A stretch of DNA of 7,180 bases. Origin: an uncultured Blautia sp. Lineage in GTDB: Bacteria > Bacillota > Clostridia > Lachnospirales > Lachnospiraceae. The notes beneath the pieces were generated by a model that was not told the DNA's origin, did not search any database, and was given only the letters and a program-made list of their open reading frames with translations. The stretch lies in assembly GCA_900551465.1 (NCBI GenBank), contig URWL01000095.1, positions 1 to 7,180 on the forward strand, in the 5' to 3' direction. Positions within the stretch are counted from its first letter, which is position 1; every line of letters begins with the position of its first letter. Shown here in pieces: positions 1 through 6,263 of this stretch. Position numbers and translations under genes: made by a program.

Positions 1-201
<201 letters not shown>

Positions 202-211
202 AGATATCTTT

Positions 212-240
212 ATTATAACCCCTGGAATTTTTTATTTCAA
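212..240 (-). promoter_or_regulatory. Sigma-A promoter of pta
   Basis: On the minus strand, -35 TTGAAA (240-235) and -10 TATAAT (217-212) are separated by exactly 17 bases. One base deviates from consensus in the -35 and none in the -10. Transcription would start near 205, giving a leader of about 68 bases before the pta ATG. The site is divergent from, and about 105 bases away from, the tmcAL promoter. Confidence 0.75.
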
Positions 241-310
241 GCATTTCCACCCTATAAAAAGGCAAAGTACAGTATTTTTTAAAGTGCAATTTTGCCATTC
301 TGGCATATTT

Positions 311-330
311 TCTTTTTTTATCAAAAAAGA
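311..330. repeat. AT-rich inverted repeat upstream of tmcAL promoter
   Basis: TCTTTTTT (311-318) and AAAAAAGA (323-330) form a perfect 8-bp inverted repeat around TATC, flanked by a looser ATTTTC (307-312)/GAAAAT (333-338) pairing. It sits about 15 bases upstream of the tmcAL -35. It could be an UP-like A/T tract, a bent segment or simply composition; nothing in the sequence decides this. Confidence 0.3.
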
Positions 331-344
331 CAGAAAATAATCGG

Positions 345-373
345 CTGTCAAAAAGATATAATTATGATATGAT
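345..373 (+). promoter_or_regulatory. Sigma-A promoter of tmcAL
   Basis: -35 CTGTCA (345-350) and -10 TATGAT (368-373) are spaced by 17 bases. A second TATGAT overlaps at 363-368 but would give only a 12-base spacer. Transcription would start near 380, leaving a leader of about 20 bases before the ATG at 401. Confidence 0.6.
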
Positions 374-400
374 AGAAAAAAACTTAAAGGAAAAACACTT

Positions 401-1642
401 ATGAACGTTACCGGCATCATCGCAGAATACAATCCCTTTCACATGGGACATCTGCATCAGATCAAATATATAAAGGAGACGCTGCAGTCCGATTACATTG
501 TCATTGCCATGAGCGGCGACTTTGTACAGAGAGGCGCTCCCGGACTGCTGCCCAAACATATTCGGGCAGAAATGGCCCTGCGCTGCGGTGCAGACCTGGT
601 TCTTGAGCTTCCGGTCCAGTTTTCCTCTGCAAGCGCCGAATTTTTTGCGCATGGAGGCGTCTCTCTTTTAAATGGACTTGGCGTAGTGGATCAGCTTTGT
701 TTTGGAAGTGAGGAGGGAAACACTGAGGGAATGCTTCTTGCTGCCAGAATTTTAAACCAGGAACCGGCAGAGTATCAGACACTGCTTCAGACATACCTGA
801 AACAAGGCATGTCTTTTCCTGCTGCAAGAAACAAGGCATTAAACAACTATCTCCGTCTTCTTCCCGGCAGCACACATCAGACAGTTTCTCCGGAACTGCT
901 CTCTTCCCCTAATAATATTCTGGGAATTGAATACTGTCGGGCGATCCTTTCTCTAAATTCACATATGAAACCGGTTACCCTGAAAAGAAAAGGAAACGAC
1001 TACCACGAAAATACTTTATCAAAAGGGCAGCTCCCCTCCGCGTCTGCCATCCGCAGTTTTCTCCAGAAAGCCAAAGATCTTTCCCCTGTTGGTGAAATGC
1101 TTCCGGAACCTGCTTTTGAGCTTCTTCAAAAGGCTTTTCTTCAGGGTGCATATGTTACAGAGGATGATCTTGATCTTCTGCTCCATTACAAACTTTTGTC
1201 TTCTTCTGCAGAAGAACTTGCTGCCTGTGCAGATCTTTCACCCCAGCTTGCAGACCGTATCCGCAATCAACTGAACCATTATCAGGGTTTTGCCCAGTTT
1301 GCAGAACATCTTAAAACAAAAGAACTCACCAGAACAAGAATCCAGAGAGCCCTGCTGCACCTGCTTCTGAATATAAAAGAAACTCCCAGGGAAGCAGGCT
1401 ATTGCAGGATTCTTGGCTTCAGAAAGGATTCTGCTCCTCTGCTTTCCGAAATAAAAAAGAACAGCTCTCTTCCTCTGATTACCAAAATGGCAGATGCAAA
1501 AGAGCTGCTTTCGCCAAAGGATCGGAAGCTTCTGGATACCAATACCGAGGCATCTAATATATACGAAAGTATTCTATGTCATAAAACAGGACGGGCCTTC
1601 CGGCATGAATACCAGAAGCAAATTGTGATTTTCACTCATTAG
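401..1642 (+). CDS. tmcAL: tRNA(Met) cytidine acetate ligase TmcAL
   Basis: The 413-residue product matches the full length of the TmcAL (formerly YlbM/DUF795) family. The enzyme activates acetate with ATP to acetyl-adenylate and transfers the acetyl group to C34 of elongator tRNA(Met), making N4-acetylcytidine in the wobble position. Visible family signatures are GIIAEYNPFHMGH at 5-17, with the HxGH nucleotidyltransferase motif (H14, H17); SGDFVQRG at 38-45; DLVLELP at about 65-71; PNNILGIEY at 170-178; KRKGNDYHE at about 195-203; SASAIR at 213-218; and a C-terminal RALLHLLLNI followed by ILGFRKDS. The ATG at 401 has AAAGGA at 386-391 and a good promoter just upstream. It is monocistronic, divergent from pta and convergent with the ABC operon. 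The pairing with pta is often seen in clostridia and is suggestive because TmcAL consumes acetate, the product of the Pta-Ack pathway. No odd residues were noticed. Confidence 0.93.
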   Translation: MNVTGIIAEYNPFHMGHLHQIKYIKETLQSDYIVIAMSGDFVQRGAPGLLPKHIRAEMALRCGADLVLELPVQFSSASAEFFAHGGVSLLNGLGVVDQLCFGSEEGNTEGMLLAARILNQEPAEYQTLLQTYLKQGMSFPAARNKALNNYLRLLPGSTHQTVSPELLSSPNNILGIEYCRAILSLNSHMKPVTLKRKGNDYHENTLSKGQLPSASAIRSFLQKAKDLSPVGEMLPEPAFELLQKAFLQGAYVTEDDLDLLLHYKLLSSSAEELAACADLSPQLADRIRNQLNHYQGFAQFAEHLKTKELTRTRIQRALLHLLLNIKETPREAGYCRILGFRKDSAPLLSEIKKNSSLPLITKMADAKELLSPKDRKLLDTNTEASNIYESILCHKTGRAFRHEYQKQIVIFTH

Positions 1643-1673
1643 TAACGTACGAAGCAGGATGTATAAACTGAAA

Positions 1674-1709
1674 TGGAGCTGCCGCACTGAAAATTAGTGC
1701 GCAGCTCCA
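1674..1709. terminator. Long hairpin between convergent genes, possible bidirectional terminator
   Basis: TGGAGCTG, a bulged C, then CGCACT (1674-1688) pairs with AGTGCGCAGCTCCA (1696-1709), giving a 14-bp stem with a single bulge and a 7-base loop. On the plus strand it is followed by AAAAACTTTTC, and a run of six T follows only at about 1729-1734. On the minus strand it is followed by ATTTCAGTTTATA. Neither U-tract is classic, but position and stem strength fit a shared terminator for tmcAL and the transporter operon. Confidence 0.6.
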
Positions 1710-1732
1710 AAAACTTTTCAGCCGTACCTTTT

Positions 1733-2506
1733 TTAATTTCCACACTCTATACTGATCTCATTAAACTTCTCCAGAATATCGTCAATGTTCATGGCAGCCT
1801 TATCTTCACCGGCACAGTCGATGACACTTTCTCCCTGATGCATCATCAAAAGCCGGTTTCCGTATTCCACCGCATACCGGAGATTATGGGTGACCATGAT
1901 CGTTGTCAGCTTTTTCTCTTTCACGATCTTATCTGTCAGCTCCATGATGATCTCTGCCGTCTTTGGATCAAGGGCTGCCGTATGCTCGTCCAGGATCAGG
2001 AATTCAATAGGAGTCATGGTAGACATAAGAAGCGCCATAGCCTGACGCTGACCGCCGGAAAGAGACCCTACCTTTACGTGCATTTTGTCCTCCAGGCCTA
2101 AATTCAGCGGGCGGAGAAGTTCTCTGTAATATTCGATCCGATGTTTATTTACCCCTCTTCCAAAGCCAAAACGTTTCCCTTTATTATCTGCCAGGGACAT
2201 ATTTTCCAGAATCGTCATTGACGGACAGGTTCCAAGAGCAGGATTCTGATACACTCTGCCGATTTTTTCGTTCCGCCGGAATTCTTTTGCATTGGTAATG
2301 TCTTTTCCATCCAGAATGATATTTCCGGATTCTATCGGAATGCTGCCGCAGATAATGTTCAGCATAGAAGTTTTTCCTGAACCATTGCTTCCTACCACAG
2401 AAAGAAACTCTCCGTCCTTTACCGTAAGGTTAAAATCTTTAAACAGGCACATTTCATTAACTGTCCCCGGATTATAATATTTATAGATGTTTTTCAGCTC
2501 AAGCAT
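1733..2506 (-). CDS. ABC transporter ATP-binding protein (TrpZ-type amino acid importer)
   Basis: This 257-residue cytoplasmic ATPase powers the importer formed with the two genes upstream of it. All nucleotide-binding elements are intact: Walker A GSNGSGKTS (39-47), Q-loop Q87 in RVYQNP, signature LSGGQ (149-153), Walker B FLILDE (169-174) with catalytic E174, D-loop ALD (178-180) and switch H207 in VTHN. It fits the ATPase subfamily (COG1101-like) that accompanies PF04392 binding proteins and COG4120 permeases, called TrpZ in streptococci. The ATG at 2506 overlaps the permease stop by 8 bases, indicating translational coupling; a GAAGGTG about 10 bases upstream could serve as ribosome binding site. 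It is the last gene of the operon. Substrate specificity cannot be read from this subunit. Confidence 0.9.
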   Translation of the reverse strand: MLELKNIYKYYNPGTVNEMCLFKDFNLTVKDGEFLSVVGSNGSGKTSMLNIICGSIPIESGNIILDGKDITNAKEFRRNEKIGRVYQNPALGTCPSMTILENMSLADNKGKRFGFGRGVNKHRIEYYRELLRPLNLGLEDKMHVKVGSLSGGQRQAMALLMSTMTPIEFLILDEHTAALDPKTAEIIMELTDKIVKEKKLTTIMVTHNLRYAVEYGNRLLMMHQGESVIDCAGEDKAAMNIDDILEKFNEISIECGN

Positions 2507-3380
2507 CGATCTTCACCTTCTTCTTTCTTTCCATGCTGATCAGAAGCACGATCAGAAACAGAACTGCCGTAATCAGCTTCATATCCTGAGGTTCAAAATT
2601 TCTCATGGCTGCTGCCGTACATGCCTTATAGAGAACAGAACCGATCACCACTGCAGTGGTTGCCTTCATAAAAGTCATATTTCTAAAAAGGCTGGTTCCG
2701 ATGATCACGCTTGCAAGCCCGATCACCACGGCTCCTGTTCCCATGGAAATTTCAAACACTCTTTCTTCCTGACAGAAAATACAGCCGGACAAAGCCACAA
2801 GTCCATTTGCAATAGCAAGTCCAAGAATTTTTACATTTCCCTGATCCTTGGCAAGAGCAGTTACCAGTTTTTCATTATCTCCTGCCGCCCGCAAAAGGAA
2901 ACCTGATTTACTTTTCATATAAAAGTCAAGAATCAGCTTCGTAACCGCGGCCAGGATTACGATCACAATCAGCGTTCCATAAGGCTGTGCCGCCTCAGGA
3001 AGAAGCTTTTCGAGAAAACTGTTTTTAAAAATCGTCTCCTTGGAAAACAACGGAACATTAGAGGTTCCTGCAATCCGGAGGTTGATGGTCCAAAGAGCTG
3101 TCATCATAATAATGCCGGACAAAAGATCTCTGACACGCCCTTTCACATGGATCAGTCCTGTACAGACGCCTGCCAGCGCTCCTGCCGCAAATGCTATAGG
3201 AAGAGTCAGATAAGGATTTACTCCCCGGGTAATGAGAGCGGCCGTTACCGCCGCCCCTAACGGAAAACTTCCGTCTGTAGTCAGATCCGGAAAATCCAGT
3301 ATTTTATATGTAATATACACACCCAGGGCAAGAATACCGTAGATCAGTCCCTGCTCTATAATCGTGATCAAAAAGTCCAT
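2499..3380 (-). CDS. ABC transporter permease (TrpY-type amino acid importer)
   Basis: This 293-residue, highly hydrophobic membrane protein belongs to the branched-chain-like permease superfamily (BPD_transp_2, COG4120 type). The N-terminal EQGLIYGILALGVYITYK followed by ILDFPDLTTDGSFPLGAA is typical of this group. The cytoplasmic coupling region is seen as LLRAAGDNEKLVTALA, then KILGLAIANGLVALSG. About eight to nine hydrophobic segments are visible, ending in a basic tail (ERKKKVKIDA). Where relatives usually have a YQGFAD-like stretch, this protein has QEERVFEIS; this comparison is from memory. Start choice: GGAGG at 3391-3395 serves either GTG at 3383 (7-base spacing) or the adjacent ATG at 3380 (10-base spacing); ATG was chosen, so the protein could be one residue longer. 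The gene begins 22 bases after the binding-protein stop and overlaps the ATPase by 8 bases. Confidence 0.88.
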   Translation of the reverse strand: MDFLITIIEQGLIYGILALGVYITYKILDFPDLTTDGSFPLGAAVTAALITRGVNPYLTLPIAFAAGALAGVCTGLIHVKGRVRDLLSGIIMMTALWTINLRIAGTSNVPLFSKETIFKNSFLEKLLPEAAQPYGTLIVIVILAAVTKLILDFYMKSKSGFLLRAAGDNEKLVTALAKDQGNVKILGLAIANGLVALSGCIFCQEERVFEISMGTGAVVIGLASVIIGTSLFRNMTFMKATTAVVIGSVLYKACTAAAMRNFEPQDMKLITAVLFLIVLLISMERKKKVKIDA

Positions 3381-3402
3381 CACCAGTCAACCTCCATACT
3401 TT

Positions 3403-4407
3403 TTATTTCGCTTCTGAAATCTCTTCAAACACTTCTGCCGCACCAGATGTCATTTCTTCCGGAATTTCAATTCCCAGATTTTCTGCTGCCGCTGTGTTTA
3501 CATAAAGGGCTGCTTCCTCAATTGTCTCAAAAGGAAGTTCCGAAGCTTTTTTCTCACCCTTGAGTACCTGAGCTGCCATTTTTCCTGTCTGTCTGCCAAG
3601 TTCCACATAATCCAGTCCCTCTGCGGCCAGACATCCCAGCTTCACCTGCTCAATCTCACTTCCGAATACCGGAATTCCCGCTTCATTTGCCATTTCCAGA
3701 ATCGTCGGAAGAGAAGAAACTACCGTGTTGTCTGTCAGATTGGTCATGCAGTCTACTTTTTCCAGCAGAGTCTGCGCTGCCAGCGGAATGTCTGCCGTAG
3801 TGGTAATTCCGGCTGTTTCAATTTTAAAATTGTAGTCGCCTGCAAGAGCTTCGTATTCTTTGACCGCAGATTCGGAATTCGCTTCACTTGTAGTATACAT
3901 GATGCCAATGCTCTCTGCTTCCGGAAGCATCTGACGGATCATCTCCAGCTGCTGTTTTACCGGAAGCTTATCACTGGTTCCTGTGATCTCTCCTACCGGA
4001 TTTCCATCTTTATCCGCAAGCTCTGCCGCCGCCGGATCCGTCACTGCTGTATAAATCACCGGGATTCCTGCATCCAAAGCTGCATTGTAAAGGCTCTGGG
4101 CGCTTGGTGTGGCAATTCCTACCATAAGATCAACTTTATCAGATACAAATTTATCAGAGATCTGCCCGCAGGTTCCCATATCTGCAGCTGCATTTTTATA
4201 ATCTACGGTAAGATTCTTTCCCTCCTCTATTCCTTCTTCTTTCAGGCCCTCCAGAAATCCCTCTCTGCAGTTGTCCAGAGATCCGTGCTCTGCAAACTGT
4301 TCAATTCCTATGGTGTACTGCTCCTCCGCATAAACCGTTGTGGTTCCTGCAAGTGCCATGGTCAGTAATGCTGCTCCTAATACCTTTGCTGTTGTTTTTG
4401 TTTTCAT
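3403..4407 (-). CDS. ABC transporter substrate-binding protein (PF04392/TrpX type), no lipobox
   Basis: This 334-residue exported solute receptor captures the substrate and delivers it to the permease. The fold is that of the ABC_sub_bind family: IGIEQFAEHGSLD near the mature N-terminus, REGFLEGLKEEG, DLMVGIATPSAQSL, PVIYTAVTDP, GTSDKLPVKQQLEMI, IGIMYTTSEANS, LTDNTVVSSLP, and GLDYVELGRQTGKMAAQVL. The start is the ATG at 4407, preceded by AGGAG at 4416-4420 with 8-base spacing; an upstream in-frame ATG at 4461 has no such site and would bury the signal peptide. The signal peptide MKTKTTAKVLGAALL is followed by TMALAGTTTVYA and EE, with likely signal peptidase I cleavage after VYA. Gram-positive binding proteins are normally lipoproteins; here the expected LAGC reads LAGT and there is no nearby Cys. 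The T-box leader upstream and family precedent point to tryptophan or another aromatic amino acid, by inference. Confidence 0.88.
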   Translation of the reverse strand: MKTKTTAKVLGAALLTMALAGTTTVYAEEQYTIGIEQFAEHGSLDNCREGFLEGLKEEGIEEGKNLTVDYKNAAADMGTCGQISDKFVSDKVDLMVGIATPSAQSLYNAALDAGIPVIYTAVTDPAAAELADKDGNPVGEITGTSDKLPVKQQLEMIRQMLPEAESIGIMYTTSEANSESAVKEYEALAGDYNFKIETAGITTTADIPLAAQTLLEKVDCMTNLTDNTVVSSLPTILEMANEAGIPVFGSEIEQVKLGCLAAEGLDYVELGRQTGKMAAQVLKGEKKASELPFETIEEAALYVNTAAAENLGIEIPEEMTSGAAEVFEEISEAK

Positions 4408-4505
4408 TGTGTTGTCTCCTCTCTCTACTTTTGATTTTGCTTTACCGGAAATATACGCCAATTCCCGGCATCTGTCTGTGAGAAAGAAAGCTGTGATACC
4501 ATGTC

Positions 4506-4520
4506 CAGGATTTTTTCCTG
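4506..4520 (-). repeat. Small inverted repeat after the T-box terminator
   Basis: On the minus strand CAGGA (4520-4516) and TCCTG (4510-4506) flank five A residues. It lies between the attenuator and the binding-protein gene, about 100 bases upstream of the start. The stem is only 5 bp; it may be a structural element of the antiterminated mRNA or chance. Confidence 0.25.
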
Positions 4521-4531
4521 ATAATGATAAA

Positions 4532-4565
4532 TAAAAAACCGCCTCAAGCTAATGCTTGAGACGGT
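4532..4565 (-). terminator. Intrinsic terminator of the T-box attenuator
   Basis: Reading the minus strand, ACCGTCTCAAGC (4565-4554) pairs with GCTTGAGGCGGT (4549-4538) around a 4-base loop ATTA: 12 bp with one G-U pair, followed by TTTTTTA. Its left arm contains the CGUCUC needed to close the antiterminator with GAG of the T-box region, so the two structures are mutually exclusive as expected for a T-box switch. Confidence 0.95.
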
Positions 4566-4804
4566 AATAATTTCTTATTATCGCGGTACCACTCAAATTG
4601 ACAAAATGTCCACTTTCTCATGTACAAACATACACTCCTGATTGATAACGGGTTCGGTTCCCGTCAGCGCCTACTCTCTGATAAAATGATTTCGGGCCGC
4701 CCTCGGAAGGCCATTCGACATCCTGCTTCATACGGGATTCCACCATGCCCCGCTCTCTGTAATGATACAAAAATGTTTACTCTTCTTCCTCATCGGTTTT
4801 GTTG
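4566..4804 (-). promoter_or_regulatory. T-box riboswitch leader, probable Trp specifier (UGG)
   Basis: This is a classic T-box leader in which uncharged tRNA stabilises an antiterminator and switches on the downstream transporter. Stem I begins GATGAGGAAG (4794-4785) and contains AGAGAG and a distal GGUGGAA (4744-4738). The specifier bubble is bounded below by GGAAG (4789-4785)/CUUCC (4709-4705) and above by ACAU (4776-4773)/AUGU (4721-4718). It has AGUA (4781-4778) opposite GAA (4716-4714), the usual loop-E arrangement. Right after GAA comes UGG (4713-4711), read as the specifier codon for tRNA(Trp); the next register would be GGC (Gly). The following base is C rather than the usual purine. 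A GACGGG/CCCGUU hairpin (4665-4647) follows. The T-box UGGUACCGCG (4591-4582) then pairs with the acceptor NCCA end, within an antiterminator using GAG/CUC and AUAAU/AUUAU. The switch is certain; the amino acid is inferred. Confidence 0.95.
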
Positions 4805-4810
4805 TTTTAT

Positions 4811-4839
4811 ACTTTAGCACATGAAATCGCTGTTGTCAA
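4811..4839 (-). promoter_or_regulatory. Promoter of the T-box/ABC transporter operon
   Basis: Consensus -35 TTGACA (4839-4834), a 17-base spacer, and -10 TAAAGT (4816-4811) with the extended -10 TG two bases upstream (TGC-TAAAGT). Transcription would start near 4804, immediately before the T-box stem I. It begins only 20 bases after the stop of the upstream exported-protein gene. Confidence 0.8.
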
Positions 4840-4859
4840 CTATATATTTTTATTTTACT

Positions 4860-5516
4860 TTACGGAGCAACCTTGTCTGTGTCTGCCTCTGATTCCTCAG
4901 CCGGTTTTTCACGGTAGATCAGCGCGATCGGAGATGCGGAATGGAAGCTTGCAGTAACCTGATTGCCGTCTGTGATCTCTGTTTCAAGCATTTCCCAGTT
5001 ATGCTCCTGGCAGAGATGAAGAATAAACACTTCGATATTATCTGTCAAATTATTGGCTGTAAAAGTAACCTCAACAGGATTTTCCTCTGTAGGCTCTGTT
5101 TCCAGGCTCAGGTCCATCACAGATGACAGGAATTTAAACTCACTGAGATCCATTTTTTCCTGCTGCATGCCGTCTTTATTATAAAGGTCGATCACCGGAA
5201 GCTCATCCTCTGCAAATACAGTTAAAAAAGCATCTCTTACTGTACTTTCTGCAGTGGCGTTATTCAGCGCATTTACCTGCTCCTGCACTTCTTCCTCATA
5301 CATATCCTCTGTTACTCTGGAAACAGTTACTCCCACTGTCTGAGTTTCTACAGTATTCAGATTTCCTACAACACCTTCCTGTGAGGTCTGTGTATTTGCA
5401 TTCACATTATTGGTATCCACAGAATCTGTAATACTTCCAGATGCCATCGTATTTACAGAAACAGAAAGGATCATTCCTGCTGCCATAACTGCCGCCATTA
5501 TTTTTTTTGCCTTCAT
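4860..5516 (-). CDS. Small exported protein of unknown function
   Basis: The 218-residue product is not assigned to a named family. It starts with a signal peptide (MKAKKIMAAVMAAGMILSV, then SVNTMA), with likely cleavage after A25. An Asn/Thr/Gln-rich low-complexity stretch follows (about 26-60), then an acidic helical part (about 68-105), and a C-terminal beta-rich module with VEVTFTANNL (148-157), VFILHL (163-168), W174 and SFHSASPIALIY (190-201). In my recollection the last module resembles beta-sandwich repeats of clostridial surface proteins ending in SPxA. The acidic tail has no LPXTG/NPQTN-type sorting signal or membrane anchor, so secretion is expected. The start at 5516 was chosen over an in-frame ATG at 5534 because GGAGG (5524-5528) lies 7 bases upstream and the signal peptide then begins normally. 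It follows the sortase-like gene by 69 bases with its own strong promoter and may be a client of that locus; this is inference. Confidence 0.8.
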   Translation of the reverse strand: MKAKKIMAAVMAAGMILSVSVNTMASGSITDSVDTNNVNANTQTSQEGVVGNLNTVETQTVGVTVSRVTEDMYEEEVQEQVNALNNATAESTVRDAFLTVFAEDELPVIDLYNKDGMQQEKMDLSEFKFLSSVMDLSLETEPTEENPVEVTFTANNLTDNIEVFILHLCQEHNWEMLETEITDGNQVTASFHSASPIALIYREKPAEESEADTDKVAP

Positions 5517-5573
5517 ATATTTTCCTCCATTCATTTTCCAACCCGAATTCCTGCGGATTTCGTAATCCTGATT

Positions 5574-5602
5574 ATTATAGCATAATTATTTTTCTGCTTC
5601 AA
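5574..5602 (-). promoter_or_regulatory. Strong extended -10 promoter for the exported-protein gene
   Basis: On the minus strand -35 TTGAAG (5602-5597), a 17-base spacer and a perfect TATAAT (5579-5574) with extended TG (TGC-TATAAT). The -35 lies inside the last codons of the sortase-like gene. Transcription would start near 5567, giving about a 50-base leader to the ATG at 5516. Confidence 0.75.
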
Positions 5603-6263
5603 CAGGACTGACTTCTTTTTTTTCTGTCAAACAGGCCTGTACCAGATAACGATACTGCTCGCCCCGGTTGTCATGAGTAGACAAAGTAAGGATTTTCGAA
5701 TCTGTACTGACCTCTACACTATTATCAATCTGAGCTTCCATAGTCCGGTTATCGAAGATGCTTTTTAAATAGGCTTCTCTGTTCCCCTGACTTTTTCCGG
5801 AGCAGAACCGTTCCATAAGATGTCGGTTATCCGAAAGATAGGCCGCAAACACCCGATACTTATATTCCATATCTCCTGCATAAATATAAATATACGGATG
5901 TTCCTGCATGTAAAGATTGTCTCCGTATTTCTGAAGACTGCCAAACATGCTTCCATCCTCCATATTTTTGCCATAGAGAACCGTAATGGGATCTTCAAAA
6001 TCTTTACTGTTATAATCTTCCGAAAAAATTGCTCCGGAAAGATTTTCCTCTCCTTCTGCATCATGGGTGAGATAATAGCCATTGTCCTCCGGATGCTGCA
6101 ATATCGGACAATCGATCTCTGTATCCGGTATATAGATACGCCCATAGATATCCGGATTGATTTTTTCACTGCTGTTTACAAAAAACAATACCCCTGCTGC
6201 AATTCCCCCTGCAAGCAGACAGATAACCAGAACCATGATCCATATTGTCCTGCTTTTTTTCAT
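5586..6263 (-). CDS. Class B sortase-like protein lacking catalytic His and Cys (probable pseudosortase)
   Basis: The 225-residue product has one N-terminal membrane anchor (about 7-29) and an extracellular sortase B-type domain. It has YGRIYIPDTEIDCPILQ (40-56), NGYYLTHDAEGEE (61-73), GAIFSEDYNS (77-86), VLYGKNMEDGSMFG (95-108), and a late LTLSTHDNRGEQYRYLVQA (192-210). Class B sortases cleave a sorting signal with Cys and join the protein to peptidoglycan. They need the His of YGHN, the Cys of LSTC and a downstream Arg. Here the His is Lys99 (AAA, 5969-5967), the Cys is His197 (CAT, 5675-5673), and only Arg205 remains. The remaining cysteines (C15, C52, C154, C211) are not at the active position. 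The reading frame is intact and the fold motifs are kept, so this is not a decayed pseudogene. The ATG overlaps the LCP stop (ATGA), with GGAGGAG at 6272-6278 and 8-base spacing. It is probably a structural or ligand-binding pseudoenzyme; transpeptidase activity is not expected. Confidence 0.85.
   Translation of the reverse strand: MKKSRTIWIMVLVICLLAGGIAAGVLFFVNSSEKINPDIYGRIYIPDTEIDCPILQHPEDNGYYLTHDAEGEENLSGAIFSEDYNSKDFEDPITVLYGKNMEDGSMFGSLQKYGDNLYMQEHPYIYIYAGDMEYKYRVFAAYLSDNRHLMERFCSGKSQGNREAYLKSIFDNRTMEAQIDNSVEVSTDSKILTLSTHDNRGEQYRYLVQACLTEKKEVSPVEAEK

Noticed and set aside
293..319. TGCCA-TTC-TGGCA hairpin followed by a T-rich run on the plus strand, resembling an intrinsic terminator
   Set aside because: The stem is only 5 bp with a 3-base loop, the T-run starts after intervening bases, and no plus-strand gene lies upstream to be terminated.
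1697..2101. 134-codon plus-strand open frame opposite the ATPase gene
   Set aside because: It is antisense to a protein with all ABC motifs intact, starts inside a terminator-like hairpin and encodes no recognisable pattern.
2487..2906. 139-codon plus-strand open frame opposite the permease gene
   Set aside because: It is a His/Ser/Cys-rich shadow of the antisense strand of a hydrophobic membrane protein, with no ribosome binding site or family features.
4408..4461. Longer N-terminus for the substrate-binding protein starting at ATG 4461
   Set aside because: It would add 18 hydrophilic residues ahead of a clear signal peptide, has no ribosome binding site, and overlooks the well-placed AGGAG before the ATG at 4407.
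5517..5534. Alternative start MNGGKY of the exported protein at 5534
   Set aside because: The GGAGG that serves the ATG at 5516 lies inside this extension, and no good ribosome binding site precedes 5534.
5586..6263. Treating the sortase-like gene as a pseudogene
   Set aside because: It is full length with no frameshift or stop, keeps fold motifs and the Arg, and has a good ribosome binding site and coupled start; only the catalytic residues differ.
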